Of a stretch of DNA of 64,000 bases, positions 9,401 to 17,810 are shown piece after piece. Below the pieces are notes generated by a model. It was not told the origin of the DNA. It saw only the letters and a program-made list of their open reading frames with translations, and ran no database searches. Numbering within the stretch: position 1 is the stretch's first letter; the number at the start of each line of letters is the position of its first letter. A program made the position numbers and the translations under genes. Source of the DNA: Bacteroidota bacterium (GTDB taxonomy: Bacteria > Bacteroidota > Bacteroidia > Flavobacteriales_D > Crocinitomicaceae); NCBI GenBank assembly GCA_030148165.1, contig JASBTZ010000003.1:434001-498000 (forward strand), given 5' to 3'.

Positions 9401-10320
9401 TCAATTCCATCACTAAACTCCTGATGTGATAAATACTCAAACTTATCCTTTATAAGAGTCATGGTAATCGGCTGAATGCCAGTAGTAAAAGACGCGCCAT
9501 CAGCTGCGTGATAAATTTCGATATAGGTTCCGAATTCGGTACCGGAAAGATCTGTTGTTATCTCCACTTCACCACTAGCAGGAGCAATAAACTTGAACCA
9601 GGCAGAACCATTTGCTGCGACATCACCTCCTGCGGGTTCATTCGGTTCTAATGTCACACTCGAACACCAACCGTATGAATAAGTTGTATTAAGATTTAAA
9701 GTTGGCGCATCTACTATCATGTCTTCGAGATAGTCCAATACTAGTGGGATATGTTCCACCTCAAACGTAACCTGATAATTCTGCGGACAACCTCCATCCG
9801 TACTGGTAGCCGAGAAAGTCTGTGTATTGGTTCCTGCCATTGGTGGTACAGCCATCGAAACGTTCTGAGGAGCTGTTTCACCATCAGATCCAAAGATCAA
9901 GCTGTAATTTAGTATATCGTCGTTTTCATATGCTCGCCAATCAATATCTATGGTTGTTGGAACATCCGTAGGACATGTATAGTCATGTGAGAAAAACAAA
10001 CCGGACGAAGGGCTAAATCCTCCTCCAGGAGCGGTCATTGTGTACGGACCGTTATTTCCATTGTTGTAGGCGTAGTTAAAATCTCCTAAAACTCCGAACA
10101 GAACAGGGTTATTATTGGAATAACCAAGTGTATTATCAGTTGCAATAAATTCCCAGACGAAATCAGAGTCTCCTGTAAAAAACCCATCACAATCCACATT
10201 TCCTGTTACATTTACAGATACTACCCTAACATTAATAGTGGCTTGACCAAGTGCTGCGTTCGAAGACAGCAAGACACTCATGACCAGTGCATGAGCGCAG
10301 GTTTTAAAAACCTTTTTCAT
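6403..10320 (-). CDS. Giant T9SS type B cargo protein (gliding-motility-type C-terminal domain)
   Basis: 1305 residues with a signal peptide (MKKVFKTCAHALVMSVLL, cleavage near ALGQA). The central part has long Gly/Asp/Pro-rich stretches resembling cell-surface adhesins and several putative beta-sandwich modules with conserved Cys pairs. Five tandem modules of about 51 residues lie near residues 960-1215, each with a Cys-x-G motif and ending in G(G/A)xNGCDS or GGCDSVVTL. The last 88 residues form the CHU_C/gliding-motility C-terminal domain: CTPNDDGKNDTWRV, FNRWGHKLYE, GVYYYVITCDD. This is the T9SS type B sorting signal, so the protein is secreted and kept at the surface. It is followed four bases later by a PorP/SprF-OmpA gene, its probable anchor. 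Only 15 bases separate it from pdhC. The exact ligand is unknown. Confidence 0.9.
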   Translation of the reverse strand: MKKVFKTCAHALVMSVLLSSNAALGQATINVRVVSVNVTGNVDCDGFFTGDSDFVWEFIATDNTLGYSNNNPVLFGVLGDFNYAYNNGNNGPYTMTAPGGGFSPSSGLFFSHDYTCPTDVPTTIDIDWRAYENDDILNYSLIFGSDGETAPQNVSMAVPPMAGTNTQTFSATSTDGGCPQNYQVTFEVEHIPLVLDYLEDMIVDAPTLNLNTTYSYGWCSSVTLEPNEPAGGDVAANGSAWFKFIAPASGEVEITTDLSGTEFGTYIEIYHAADGASFTTGIQPITMTLIKDKFEYLSHQEFSDGIDLLGIDPEAEIILDACDPLAPFSYQKLLAGEMYYVQVTSDNANEAGYYQVRVNDLGGGSPANPEDIPCTSPNTGFGTAVISSGAGDPATINLDFNCAYDGGNDFGETGAPHTSPDPNQYHAYDYDHAAAGNGTVNESVWMNFVAPNYGRIVFEADYQSAVYSEGSALFGYDPQFAPGIPSDYSCANLTNIAAVDGGINGFLGGAVQSAIIMQPCLEPGYTYYGMVDPVSGLDPFSAQNMDTWLYDPSVADPINNPPENDILCLTMLDPLMEVVVTPAGSIPPFQAVAGNNERACTEYLAGEPPVDPNPANRADQTVWHYFTVPPSGAVEMNLRAYIGMDTLRYAVYELLNGTDCYGGLNPATFTQDGTQLTPVISPVLTGSAGFSGTQESICCMMPGTIYAIQLDGGSPGDEGQYIIEYIKEVAAYAGDTYVDLNSNVIDLNSLDTAFVCFGDSILVGNLLDGGGNATVDIPSCLTEGFVMHDSIVLPSPVSGSGFGYIDTIQGTGGIFINDTDGSGNFGNPLFNTVYYVTSMADDPAAWGDFLCNSSTIDNQVQVVFLQPVIAVSSYDNLLCEITFTATGGMAAFDGSDFSYTIQDGSMNLVATGTFQSGVNVVYQVPSAEIFTITVTDGACPYTFTIDASACGNPCIINPINIFVDTTICEGDSIFLAGGYQTTPGLYTDVFIASNGCDSTIFTTLNYNQPTLYEQTATICQGTTFSAGGNTYNTSGVYYDTLVGANGCDSIVTTNLFVETTLYSSMMQSICYGSSYNFNGNTLTTTGTYIDTVPAVGGCDSVVTLFLNVDPLITSSFAATICSGQSYSHGTQVLTTTGQYPETFTTVGGCDSVVTLYLTVTAQIDTTISAEICEGETYNLGSQIISTSGIYYDSLSTAGGCDSIVRLELSVLDCEALFEISNVCTPNDDGKNDTWRVSDLSQIEGCTVQIFNRWGHKLYETTEYQNEWAGETQDGEALPDGVYYYVITCDDDRLYQGVINLMRFKK
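6690..7450 (-). repeat. Five tandem ~153-bp coding repeats in the type B cargo protein
   Basis: The DNA coding for CDS(V/I/T) recurs near 6716, 6870, 7022, 7177 and 7330, a period of 152-155 bases (51 residues). Each module starts with a Cys-x-G-x-(S/T) turn and ends with a GGCDS or NGCDS motif. The codons differ between copies, so the modules have diverged at the DNA level while the protein motif is kept. Confidence 0.8.
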
Positions 10321-10335
10321 ATGATGTAGTAATAG

Positions 10336-11616
10336 TTACTTCACAAACAGAGAAACCGGGTTCTCCATATAGCTTTTGAAAGTCTGAAGGAATGCGGCAC
10401 CAGTCGCACCATCAACTACTCTGTGATCACACGAAAGCGTTACCTTCATGACATTTCCGGGAACTATTTCCCCGTCTTTAACAACCGGAACTTCTTTAAT
10501 ACCACCAACAGCCATGATGCAGCTATCAGGTGGATTCACAATCGCTGTGAACTCATCAATGCCAAACATTCCCAGATTTGAAATCGTAAAGGTATTTCCC
10601 TCCCAGTCTTCAGGTTGTAATTTCTTTGCTTTTGCTCGTTGAGCATATTCTCTGACCTCTGCCCCAATCTCCGTCAACTCTTTCCCATCTGCAAAACGCA
10701 CGACGGGAACAAGCAGTCCTTCATCTACGGCAACTGCTACGCCGATATGAACATGATCGCTTCTGCGAATCACGTCTCCCAACCAGGCGCTATTAACTGC
10801 AGGGTGCTCCCTTAAAGCTAATCCACAAGCCTTTATAACCATGTCATTATATGACACCTTACCTTCTTCTAGCGCTGCAATTTGGTTCCTTATAGAAATC
10901 GCATTGGACATGTCTATATCGATCGTTAAATAGAAATGAGGCGCCGTAAACTTACTCTCAGAAAGTCTCTTCGCTATTGTTTTACGCATTTGCGAGATTG
11001 GCTCATCCGTATATGATTCTTCACCTACGAATCCTCTGCTTTTCTTTGTCGTTCCCGGATATGGCTGGTAATGCTCAACATCTCTTTTTACAATTCTTCC
11101 ATTCTCTCCAGTACCTGTTACGTATGAGAGATCTATCCCTTTATCATTCGCTAGTTTCTTTGCTAATGGAGATGCAAATACTCTTCCATTTGCATCAGAA
11201 ACTACTGGTTTTGCCGGTGCTTTTTTAAGCTCGGTAGTCGCAGCCGGTTTTGTTTCAATCTTTTCTTCTTTAGCCGGCTCTTTCTTTTCTTCCGCTTTTG
11301 GCTCCGCTTTTTCTTCTACAGCTTCTTCGGAAGGGGCATTTTTCTCTGCATTAGCAAGGATCTTCTTAACATCCTCTCCTTTATCACCGATTACAGCTAA
11401 CACCGCATTAACTGGAGCAGCTTTTCCTTTTTCAACGCCAATATGCAATAGAACTCCATCGTAGAACGACTCGAATTCCATCGTTGCTTTATCTGTCTCA
11501 ATTTCCGCCAATACTTCGCCGGATGAAACCTCATCTCCAACTTTCTTATTCCACTCGGCAACAACACCTTCAGTCATGGTGTCACTTAATTTAGGCATGT
11601 AGACGATTTCCGCCAT
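10336..11616 (-). CDS. pdhC: Pyruvate dehydrogenase E2, dihydrolipoyllysine acetyltransferase
   Basis: 426 residues. Lipoyl domain at 1-75 with the lipoylated lysine in ETDKATMEFES (K43); an Ala/Lys/Glu/Pro-rich flexible linker; peripheral subunit-binding domain at about 143-180 (ASPLAKKLANDKGIDLSYV, GTGENGRIVKRDVE); catalytic acetyltransferase domain at about 205-426 with the CoA-dependent active site DHRVVDG (H398, D402). It transfers the acetyl group from E1-bound thiamine to CoA in the cytoplasmic pyruvate dehydrogenase complex. It lies 22 bases behind pdhA on the same strand, which supports pyruvate rather than a branched-chain substrate. No E1 beta gene is adjacent, so pdhB must be elsewhere. 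Confidence 0.95.
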   Translation of the reverse strand: MAEIVYMPKLSDTMTEGVVAEWNKKVGDEVSSGEVLAEIETDKATMEFESFYDGVLLHIGVEKGKAAPVNAVLAVIGDKGEDVKKILANAEKNAPSEEAVEEKAEPKAEEKKEPAKEEKIETKPAATTELKKAPAKPVVSDANGRVFASPLAKKLANDKGIDLSYVTGTGENGRIVKRDVEHYQPYPGTTKKSRGFVGEESYTDEPISQMRKTIAKRLSESKFTAPHFYLTIDIDMSNAISIRNQIAALEEGKVSYNDMVIKACGLALREHPAVNSAWLGDVIRRSDHVHIGVAVAVDEGLLVPVVRFADGKELTEIGAEVREYAQRAKAKKLQPEDWEGNTFTISNLGMFGIDEFTAIVNPPDSCIMAVGGIKEVPVVKDGEIVPGNVMKVTLSCDHRVVDGATGAAFLQTFKSYMENPVSLFVK

Positions 11617-11638
11617 AGCTAATAATCGATTTGATCAG

Positions 11639-12688
11639 TTAATATTCAATTATAAAAGGATAATCTTCATCCATGTAAACATCCTCATATAGTTCGTTTC
11701 CTTCCGGATAAGGGGAGTTTTCAGCGAATTCGACACAGGCCTCAACTTCCTTCTTAACCCATTCATCGTATTCTTTGATCTCCTTATCGGACATCCACTT
11801 GTTTGCTTTAATAATATCCAGACAGTGAAGTATAGGGTCTTTATCGATCCATTCATTCACCTCATCTTTTGTTCTGTATTTCTGAGGATCCGACATCGAA
11901 TGCCCCTTATAACGATACGTTCTGATATCAAGCAGCGTAGGACCATCGCCTCGGCGCGCTCTGTCAGCAGCCTCTTCTATCGCCTCGTGAACATCCTCTG
12001 GCTTCATTCCGTTAACAATTCTTGAAGGCATGTCATAAGATGCGCCAATTTGGGACAAATCCGTAACGTTCGTCGTACGTTCAACCGACGTGCCCATTGC
12101 GTAGTTGTTATTCTCGATTATGAAAATAACCGGAAGCTTCCAGTTCATGGCCATGTTAAAGGTCTCGTGTAAAGCACCCTGCCGTACGGCTCCATCACCC
12201 ATCGAAACGCAAACAATATTTCCCGTTTCATTGTATTGCTCAGCAAAAGCGACACCTGCACCCATTGGAATCTGAGCACCCACAATTCCATGACCACCCA
12301 TGAAATTAACTTCCTTATCGAAGAAGTGCATTGAACCTCCTTTACCTTTGGAGCAACCTGTTGCTCTTCCGTAAAGTTCTGCCATTAATACCTTTGGATC
12401 AGTTCCCAATGCAATTGGGTGACCATGGTCTCGATAGGCCGTCATATGCTTATCTCCCTTTTGACAAGCACTTGCTGTTCCCACAACTACTGCCTCCTGA
12501 CCAATATACAGGTGACAAAATCCGCCAAATTTCTGTTGAATATATAATTGTCCCGTCTTCTCCTCAAACTTTCGGATCATAAGCATATCCTTATACCACT
12601 TTAGGTATGTTGCCTTTGGAAACTTCGGTTTACCCGCGCTCGCCTCTTTCTTCTTCGTTTTAGCCGAACCTTTTGATTTCACAGCCAT
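11639..12688 (-). CDS. pdhA: Pyruvate dehydrogenase E1 component, alpha subunit
   Basis: 349 residues. It shows the thiamine-diphosphate motif from GDG (164-166; MGDGAVRQGALHETFNMA) to NN (193-194; IENNNYAMGT), the substrate-channel segment GGHGIVGAQIPMGAGVAFA, and the conserved phosphorylation-loop-like segment YRYKGHSMSDP. With E1 beta it decarboxylates pyruvate and transfers the acetyl group to the E2 lipoyl arm. A Lys/Ala-rich N-terminal extension (MAVKSKGSAKTKKKEASAGK) is longer than in many homologues. The start is preceded by a -7 box TATATTTG on the minus strand about 25 bases upstream. pdhC follows directly. Confidence 0.95.
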   Translation of the reverse strand: MAVKSKGSAKTKKKEASAGKPKFPKATYLKWYKDMLMIRKFEEKTGQLYIQQKFGGFCHLYIGQEAVVVGTASACQKGDKHMTAYRDHGHPIALGTDPKVLMAELYGRATGCSKGKGGSMHFFDKEVNFMGGHGIVGAQIPMGAGVAFAEQYNETGNIVCVSMGDGAVRQGALHETFNMAMNWKLPVIFIIENNNYAMGTSVERTTNVTDLSQIGASYDMPSRIVNGMKPEDVHEAIEEAADRARRGDGPTLLDIRTYRYKGHSMSDPQKYRTKDEVNEWIDKDPILHCLDIIKANKWMSDKEIKEYDEWVKKEVEACVEFAENSPYPEGNELYEDVYMDEDYPFIIEY

Positions 12689-12712
12689 AGCTTAATCTTC
12701 TTTTTAGCAAAA

Positions 12713-12720
12713 CAAATATA
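12713..12720 (-). promoter_or_regulatory. Putative -7 box (TATATTTG) of the pdhA operon
   Basis: Read on the minus strand, TATATTTG fits the Bacteroidota -7 consensus TAnnTTTG and lies 24 bases before the pdhA ATG. No convincing -33 TTG at the usual spacing was found. Confidence 0.55.
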
Positions 12721-12769
12721 TCAATTTATTACAATGAAAGAAGAAGGTAGAAGTACCTAAAAAAAGGCA

Positions 12770-13513
12770 TCATTGTTTTGCTATTTTACGTGTGAGTAAA
12801 TGATCAATTTCCTGATAGGGAATGGAGATCTCACTTGGTCCCATGTAATAAGGTGCTATTTCGTATGAATTATATACAAATTCAATCCCGGTATCGGTAA
12901 AAGAGAAATTACTATTCAGATAAAATCCTTCTCCATTAAAATCATAGCCGACCTCTTCTAAAGATTCTTCCTCTCCTATTTCCTGCTGAATCCTAAAATA
13001 AAACTCGCCTATAGAAGTAAGCTCTTCGACATCATTGAAAAGATCGTCTAATTCTAATCGGGCGCCATTTTTTTTGTCAAACAGAAATACTGAGTAGAAT
13101 CCATCCCCGTGAGCGCCTCCTTGATAAGTCCAACCACTTATAAACAACTGTACAAAGGAATTATAAGAATCGTCGATATGAACTTGTTCCTCAAGAGACC
13201 AGGGCATTGACTGGTATTCACTGGTATAGTTCTCATAATCTGCGATAAATTGGATCAATACCGATTCGAAGAATTCATCACTCAATTCTTGACCTGGATC
13301 TTCTTCTCCTTTGAGTATTTGTCTGATCCAAGTATTCACAGTGTCTTGATATGACTCTGTAACAGTTGAGAAATATTGGTATTCAATAATCAGTTCAGAT
13401 GAATCCTGACCGTCTTCAGAAAAAATCTCCCTTGAAACCATTCCCGATCTTACTTGAGCGCTAGTAATAAAGGCTACCGACAGTATAATATATAGGGATA
13501 ATAGGATACGCAT
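12770..13513 (-). CDS. Secreted DUF3298/DUF4163-type protein
   Basis: 247 residues with a signal peptide (MRILLSLYIILSVAFITSAQ). The C-terminal half carries the DUF3298 hallmark GWTYQGGAHGDGF, followed by YSVFLFDKKNGARLELDDLF; this resembles the domain found in RsiV-type anti-sigma factors and in many small secreted Bacteroidota proteins. DUF3298 in RsiV binds lysozyme, but that function should not be assumed here, since this protein has no anti-sigma domain or transmembrane anchor besides the signal peptide. It follows cdd with a four-base gap and is probably co-transcribed. Confidence 0.8.
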   Translation of the reverse strand: MRILLSLYIILSVAFITSAQVRSGMVSREIFSEDGQDSSELIIEYQYFSTVTESYQDTVNTWIRQILKGEEDPGQELSDEFFESVLIQFIADYENYTSEYQSMPWSLEEQVHIDDSYNSFVQLFISGWTYQGGAHGDGFYSVFLFDKKNGARLELDDLFNDVEELTSIGEFYFRIQQEIGEEESLEEVGYDFNGEGFYLNSNFSFTDTGIEFVYNSYEIAPYYMGPSEISIPYQEIDHLLTRKIAKQ

Positions 13514-13517
13514 TGGG

Positions 13518-13988
13518 TCACTTTTTACCGAAGGCTAATGGCAGCAGGTCAGAAGCAGAATGAAATTTGAGCACCTCATTTTTAGTGTTAACCAGAATAA
13601 CATTAAAACCTGAATCTTGTCTGCCCTCTGTTTCAACCATTACCTGACGGCAAGCACCGCACGGAGAAAGAATTCCATCACCTACCAAATCGCCGTCGGC
13701 AACAATACACAATATCTTAACCTTAGAATCCGGATAATTTGCTCCAGCGTGAAACAACGCCACTCTTTCCGCACAAAGACCAGATGGATAAGCTATGTTT
13801 TCCTGATTGCTACCGGTAATCATCTCACCTGAATCAAGTATTAAAGCTGCCCCAACTCTAAATTTACTGTAAGGAGCATATGCGTTTTCACTGACTTTTC
13901 TTGCAGCAATTACAAGTTCCTTTTCAACGCCTGAAAGTGAAGAAGTATCAGGATAATGATCATATTCAAAGGCGAGTTCTTTTCGCAT
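13518..13988 (-). CDS. cdd: Cytidine deaminase
   Basis: 156 residues. The zinc-binding catalytic motif is CAE at 72-74 (PSGLCAERVALFH) with PCGACRQ at 109-115, the three-Cys arrangement of the homotetrameric cytidine deaminases. It hydrolyses cytidine and deoxycytidine to uridine and deoxyuridine in pyrimidine salvage, in the cytoplasm. The usual length is about 130 residues; this one has roughly 20 extra N-terminal residues (HYPDTSSLSGVEKELV), as in other Bacteroidota versions. It is the first gene of a two-gene unit with the DUF3298 gene. Confidence 0.93.
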   Translation of the reverse strand: MRKELAFEYDHYPDTSSLSGVEKELVIAARKVSENAYAPYSKFRVGAALILDSGEMITGSNQENIAYPSGLCAERVALFHAGANYPDSKVKILCIVADGDLVGDGILSPCGACRQVMVETEGRQDSGFNVILVNTKNEVLKFHSASDLLPLAFGKK

Positions 13989-14108
13989 GAATTAATAATT
14001 TATAAAACGAAAATACAAAAACAGAAAGCAGTAATTTCTTTTAGGAAGCTAAAAGTTATATTAATATGTGCTAGAACAAGTCTATTGAGCGTGTAGCAGC
14101 AATTTTTA

Positions 14109-15278
14109 TCACTCTGGGATTGGATACCGCTCGAATTGAGCAGTCCGATCGAACATGTAACGATAGGTTATATAGTTCTTGGCTGACTCCGCCCCAATTG
14201 AAAGCCAAATCTTCCTCATTCTCGGGTTAAAATCACCAACCCAGGAAAATTCTAACTCTGTGTATTGGGGTTTTGCCTTGAGTGCTTTTTCGATGAAATG
14301 GATGAATCCAACTTCAATTCCTTTTTTCTGATATTTAGGAGTAAGCCCCATTAAAACGCCACGCGCTCTTGTCATTTTCCTGGTTTTAACCATGTAGACA
14401 AGCCTAAGCTTATTCCATAAGTTGAGTTTCCCGTTGAAATGTTTAAAGATCTGATTCACATCAGGATACATAAGGTAAATCCCAATTGGTTTATCCTCGT
14501 GGTAAGCAAACCAAATGAACTCTTCCTCCAGTACCATTTTTGCATCTTTCAGAAACTTATAGACATATTCCTGTTCCAGCGGTTCGAAATCCTTTTTAAA
14601 ATCTGCCCATGCCTGATTGAAAACAGTTACAAAATCACGAGCATATTTATCCATATTTGAAAATCGAAAATGATCAAATGAATACTCAGGATTGTCGATT
14701 ATCCGTTGCGCAATTTTATTAAAGCGTTCCGGCACTCCTTTTTTTACGTCCAAATGAAAGCCTTCTTGCTTATAATAAGTCTGAAATCCGTAGTTTTCGA
14801 AAAGCGATTGATAATATGGATGATTGTAGGCAATTTTGTACGCAGGCTGTGTAAACCCATGCACCAGCAAGCCCCAATATTTGTCTGTTTCACCAAAGTT
14901 TACCGGACCGTCCATTGCCATGATTCCGAATTTTTCTAACCATGCTTTCGCCGTGTTAAACAATAGGTTTGCAGCTTCTTGATCATCAATGCATTCAAAA
15001 AATCCACAAGCTCCAACCATTAACTTATTCTCGTCGAGTTGATTTCTATCATAGAAAGATGCTATTCTGCCGATAAGATTTCCATCATCATCTCTGAGCA
15101 CCCACCTCCTAGCATCTCCATGCTTGAAATAAGAATTTTGATCAGGATCAAAAACTCCTTCAATATCCCTGTCCAGATGACAAACCCAATTGGGATCGTC
15201 TTTATATAGGGTCTTTGGAACATCAAGAAAAGCTCGTTTCTCAGAATCGCTATTAACTAAGCTAATTACCATGGACAT
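14109..15278 (-). CDS. GNAT-like N-acyltransferase family protein
   Basis: 389 residues from the ATG at 15278; an upstream TTG at 15320 would overlap the acyl-CoA synthetase. The N-terminus (LVNSDSEKRAFLDVPKTLYK, DDPNWVCHLDRDIEGVFD) and the core (AMDGPVNFGETDKYWGLLV) match a Bacteroidota-wide family annotated as GNAT N-acetyltransferase. The C-terminal part resembles a GNAT fold (GLTPKYQKKGIEVGFIHFIE in the acyl-CoA-binding position, then TELEFSWVGDFN). Acyl donor and acceptor are unknown. It starts four bases after the stop of the acyl-CoA synthetase, as the last gene of the polyketide synthase operon. That placement makes a role in transferring the product possible, but the family also occurs outside such clusters. 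Confidence 0.75.
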   Translation of the reverse strand: MSMVISLVNSDSEKRAFLDVPKTLYKDDPNWVCHLDRDIEGVFDPDQNSYFKHGDARRWVLRDDDGNLIGRIASFYDRNQLDENKLMVGACGFFECIDDQEAANLLFNTAKAWLEKFGIMAMDGPVNFGETDKYWGLLVHGFTQPAYKIAYNHPYYQSLFENYGFQTYYKQEGFHLDVKKGVPERFNKIAQRIIDNPEYSFDHFRFSNMDKYARDFVTVFNQAWADFKKDFEPLEQEYVYKFLKDAKMVLEEEFIWFAYHEDKPIGIYLMYPDVNQIFKHFNGKLNLWNKLRLVYMVKTRKMTRARGVLMGLTPKYQKKGIEVGFIHFIEKALKAKPQYTELEFSWVGDFNPRMRKIWLSIGAESAKNYITYRYMFDRTAQFERYPIPE

Positions 15279-15282
15279 CCGA

Positions 15283-17061
15283 TTACTGACTTTCAACTGT
15301 GTGACCAAAAATTCTGTCAATTACGTGCTGGTATTTTTCCTGAATTATTCTTCGCTTCAATTTCAATGTAGGTGACAATTCTCCAGACTCAGGTGTCCAT
15401 TCATCAGAAACTAATCTAAAACGTTTAATCCGTTCATCCTGTCCCAATGATTTGTTAAGCTCTTCGCATATCTCATTATACAGCTTCTGAACTTCAGCCT
15501 TTTGAATTAAATCTTCTTTTTGAGCAAATTCAATCCCATTTGATTTTGACCAGTCGATTAAGGCTTCAAAATTTGGAGAGATAAGAGCACTGGTAAACTT
15601 TTCGCCATCACCTAGCACCATCAATTGGTCAATGTAAACAGACTCTTTGAATAAATTCTCAATAGCGATTGGAGCCACATATTTTCCGTTGGATAATTTG
15701 AATATCTCCTTCTTTCTGTCTGTTACACGCAGAAAACCATCTTCAAAAACTCCAATGTCTCCCGTATGAAACCAGCCATCCTTTATTGCTTCGCTCGTAG
15801 CTTGTTCGTCTTTATAATAACCGATCATCACGTTTGGACCTTTACACAATATCTCTCCATCTGAAGCAATTTTTACTTCTACATTATCGATTGGTGTTCC
15901 AACAGTTCCTAACTTGAACTGATCACCTCCGTTACGATTCATTGTGATAGTAGGCGAAGTTTCTGTCAGACCATACATATTCAAGAGTCTTATTCCGGCT
16001 GCCCAAAAGACTTTCTCCAGTCTGGGCTGCAATGCAGCACCTCCTACCCCAACTACTTTGACGTTTCCTCCCATTGCGGCCTGCCACTTACTGAAAATTA
16101 ATTTTCGAGCAATTGCCAACTGAAACTTGTACCAGGCGCCATTGTTGGGGTCATATTTCAAACCCAGGTCTAGAGCCCAAAAAAAGAGCTTTTTCTTCAC
16201 GCCGCTTAGCTTCTGTCCCTTTGAAATGATCTTATCATACACGCGCTCAAGTATCCTTGGCACAGCTCCAAATCCCTGAGGTTTCACATCCTGCAGGTCA
16301 TTTGCAATTGTTGCCAGACTTTCCACATAATAGATACTGCAGCCCGATAGTTGAGTCTGATAATTACCAATACGTTCTCCAACGTGACAAATCGGAAGAA
16401 TGCTTAAATATCTTTCATCTTTTTGCAATTGAAAAACTTTAGCGAGCGATTCGGCGTTGCTAATGAGGTTTTTATGCGACAATAAAACTCCTTTTGAATT
16501 ACCTGTTGTACCTGAAGTATAGATCAATGTAACGGCTTCTTCCGGGGTTGTTTCATTTTTAATCTCTTCTATCTGACTACGAAATTCTTCTAAGCGTGAT
16601 TGCCCTTCTTCTAGTACTTCCTTCCAGTTATTTGCACTGGAAACTTCATCAAAAGTATATACCTGCATCAATGAAGGTACTTCATGTCGAATTGATTCGA
16701 TTGTTTTGAGTAGCTGTTCGTCCGAAACAAAAACTACCTTAACTTCTGCGTGATTCAGAATGTTCTTATATCCTTCTGGTGTCAAATTGGTAAAAAGTGG
16801 AACATGCAATACACCTATCTGTGCGAGCCCCATGTCAACAAAGTTCCATTCGGGACGATTATTAGTGATCGTCGCAACTTTGTCTCCTTTTGTTAAACCC
16901 GAAGCCAGCAGTCCACTACTAATAGCATTGGCGTTTGCAACATATTGGCTAGCAGAATACTTAACCCACTTTCCATTTTCCTTTCCCGCAAGCGCGTCAG
17001 GCTTGTCATTAAACAAAGTATTGTATTGCTCTAATAGATCAAATGTTCTTGTAACCTGCAT
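15283..17061 (-). CDS. Long-chain acyl-CoA synthetase (AMP-forming)
   Basis: 592 residues of the ANL superfamily, FAA1-like branch. Motifs in order: P-loop TLIYTSGTTGNSKGVLLSHK, A5 motif MYGLTETSP, GWFHTGDIG, DRKKEIFKLSNGKYVAP, and the C-terminal catalytic Lys in SPTLKLKRR. It activates a fatty or other carboxylic acid with ATP and CoA at the cytoplasmic face of the membrane. It lies 10 bases behind the phosphopantetheinyl transferase in the polyketide synthase operon. It could supply an acyl-CoA starter, re-activate the released product, or be a general fatty-acid activator; the sequence does not decide. The length and motifs look complete. Confidence 0.9.
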   Translation of the reverse strand: MQVTRTFDLLEQYNTLFNDKPDALAGKENGKWVKYSASQYVANANAISSGLLASGLTKGDKVATITNNRPEWNFVDMGLAQIGVLHVPLFTNLTPEGYKNILNHAEVKVVFVSDEQLLKTIESIRHEVPSLMQVYTFDEVSSANNWKEVLEEGQSRLEEFRSQIEEIKNETTPEEAVTLIYTSGTTGNSKGVLLSHKNLISNAESLAKVFQLQKDERYLSILPICHVGERIGNYQTQLSGCSIYYVESLATIANDLQDVKPQGFGAVPRILERVYDKIISKGQKLSGVKKKLFFWALDLGLKYDPNNGAWYKFQLAIARKLIFSKWQAAMGGNVKVVGVGGAALQPRLEKVFWAAGIRLLNMYGLTETSPTITMNRNGGDQFKLGTVGTPIDNVEVKIASDGEILCKGPNVMIGYYKDEQATSEAIKDGWFHTGDIGVFEDGFLRVTDRKKEIFKLSNGKYVAPIAIENLFKESVYIDQLMVLGDGEKFTSALISPNFEALIDWSKSNGIEFAQKEDLIQKAEVQKLYNEICEELNKSLGQDERIKRFRLVSDEWTPESGELSPTLKLKRRIIQEKYQHVIDRIFGHTVESQ

Positions 17062-17071
17062 AATTGAATTC

Positions 17072-17809
17072 TTAAAGTTTTAGCTCATTATACCACTCCT
17101 GTGAAATAAATGCATCTGAATTTTTAAATACTATTGTTCCGACAAATCCTTCAGCCGGAGTAAACTCCTTTATTGTCCAATCAGTAAAATCGAATACGCC
17201 ACGCTCAGAAAGAAATTTAACTCCGTCCTTCTCAATAGCGAATGATATACTATCAGGAGTCAACCTCATGCCTTCACCGATCGCCTTGAGGTACGCTTCT
17301 TTAATTGTCCAGAAACGAAAGAAACGAACAAGTTTCTGGTCATCGAACTGACGAATGAACTTTCGCTCGGCTGGAAGAAAATTAACATCGATCATTTCAT
17401 CCAAATCATCCAGTGGTCGTACCTTTTCAATATCTACCCCTATTTCTCCATCACGGGAAAAAGCGAAGACAGCTAGCCCTCCTGAATTGGAAGTATTAAA
17501 GAAGAGTGATTCGTCATCTAAAGAAAATGGCTTACCTTTCTCTCTTCTTCCAACAGAAACTTCACTTATTTCCATTCCGAGATACCTTCCCAATAATAGG
17601 CGGATCATTCCCTGATTTACCACATATTGTTTTGTCGCTTCTTCAAATTTAAATGACAATGATCTCTGTCTTTCGAATTCTGAAAGAACAGCATAACATT
17701 TCTCAAATGTCTCGGTCTCTTCAATGACAACTTTAACCACATGAACTTCTCCGGTATTCAACTTTGTACCTTTCAGGCCCTTAGTGTTTATGTCTACCTT
17801 CGCGATCAT
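17072..17809 (-). CDS. 4'-phosphopantetheinyl transferase, Sfp type
   Basis: 245 residues, the usual two-domain Sfp length. Magnesium and CoA motifs are present: GVDIE at 124-128 (D126, E128) and FWTIKEAYLKAIGEG at 166-180 (W167, K170, E171, K175). The central motif reads FNTSNSGG instead of the common FNxSHSG, so the usual His is Asn. The enzyme transfers phosphopantetheine from CoA to the Ser of carrier proteins. Only one base separates its start from the stop of the polyketide synthase, so it is almost certainly co-translated and its main target is the ACP of that protein (Ser2494). It may also serve other carrier proteins in the cell. Confidence 0.93.
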   Translation of the reverse strand: MIAKVDINTKGLKGTKLNTGEVHVVKVVIEETETFEKCYAVLSEFERQRSLSFKFEEATKQYVVNQGMIRLLLGRYLGMEISEVSVGRREKGKPFSLDDESLFFNTSNSGGLAVFAFSRDGEIGVDIEKVRPLDDLDEMIDVNFLPAERKFIRQFDDQKLVRFFRFWTIKEAYLKAIGEGMRLTPDSISFAIEKDGVKFLSERGVFDFTDWTIKEFTPAEGFVGTIVFKNSDAFISQEWYNELKL

Positions 17810-17810
17810 C

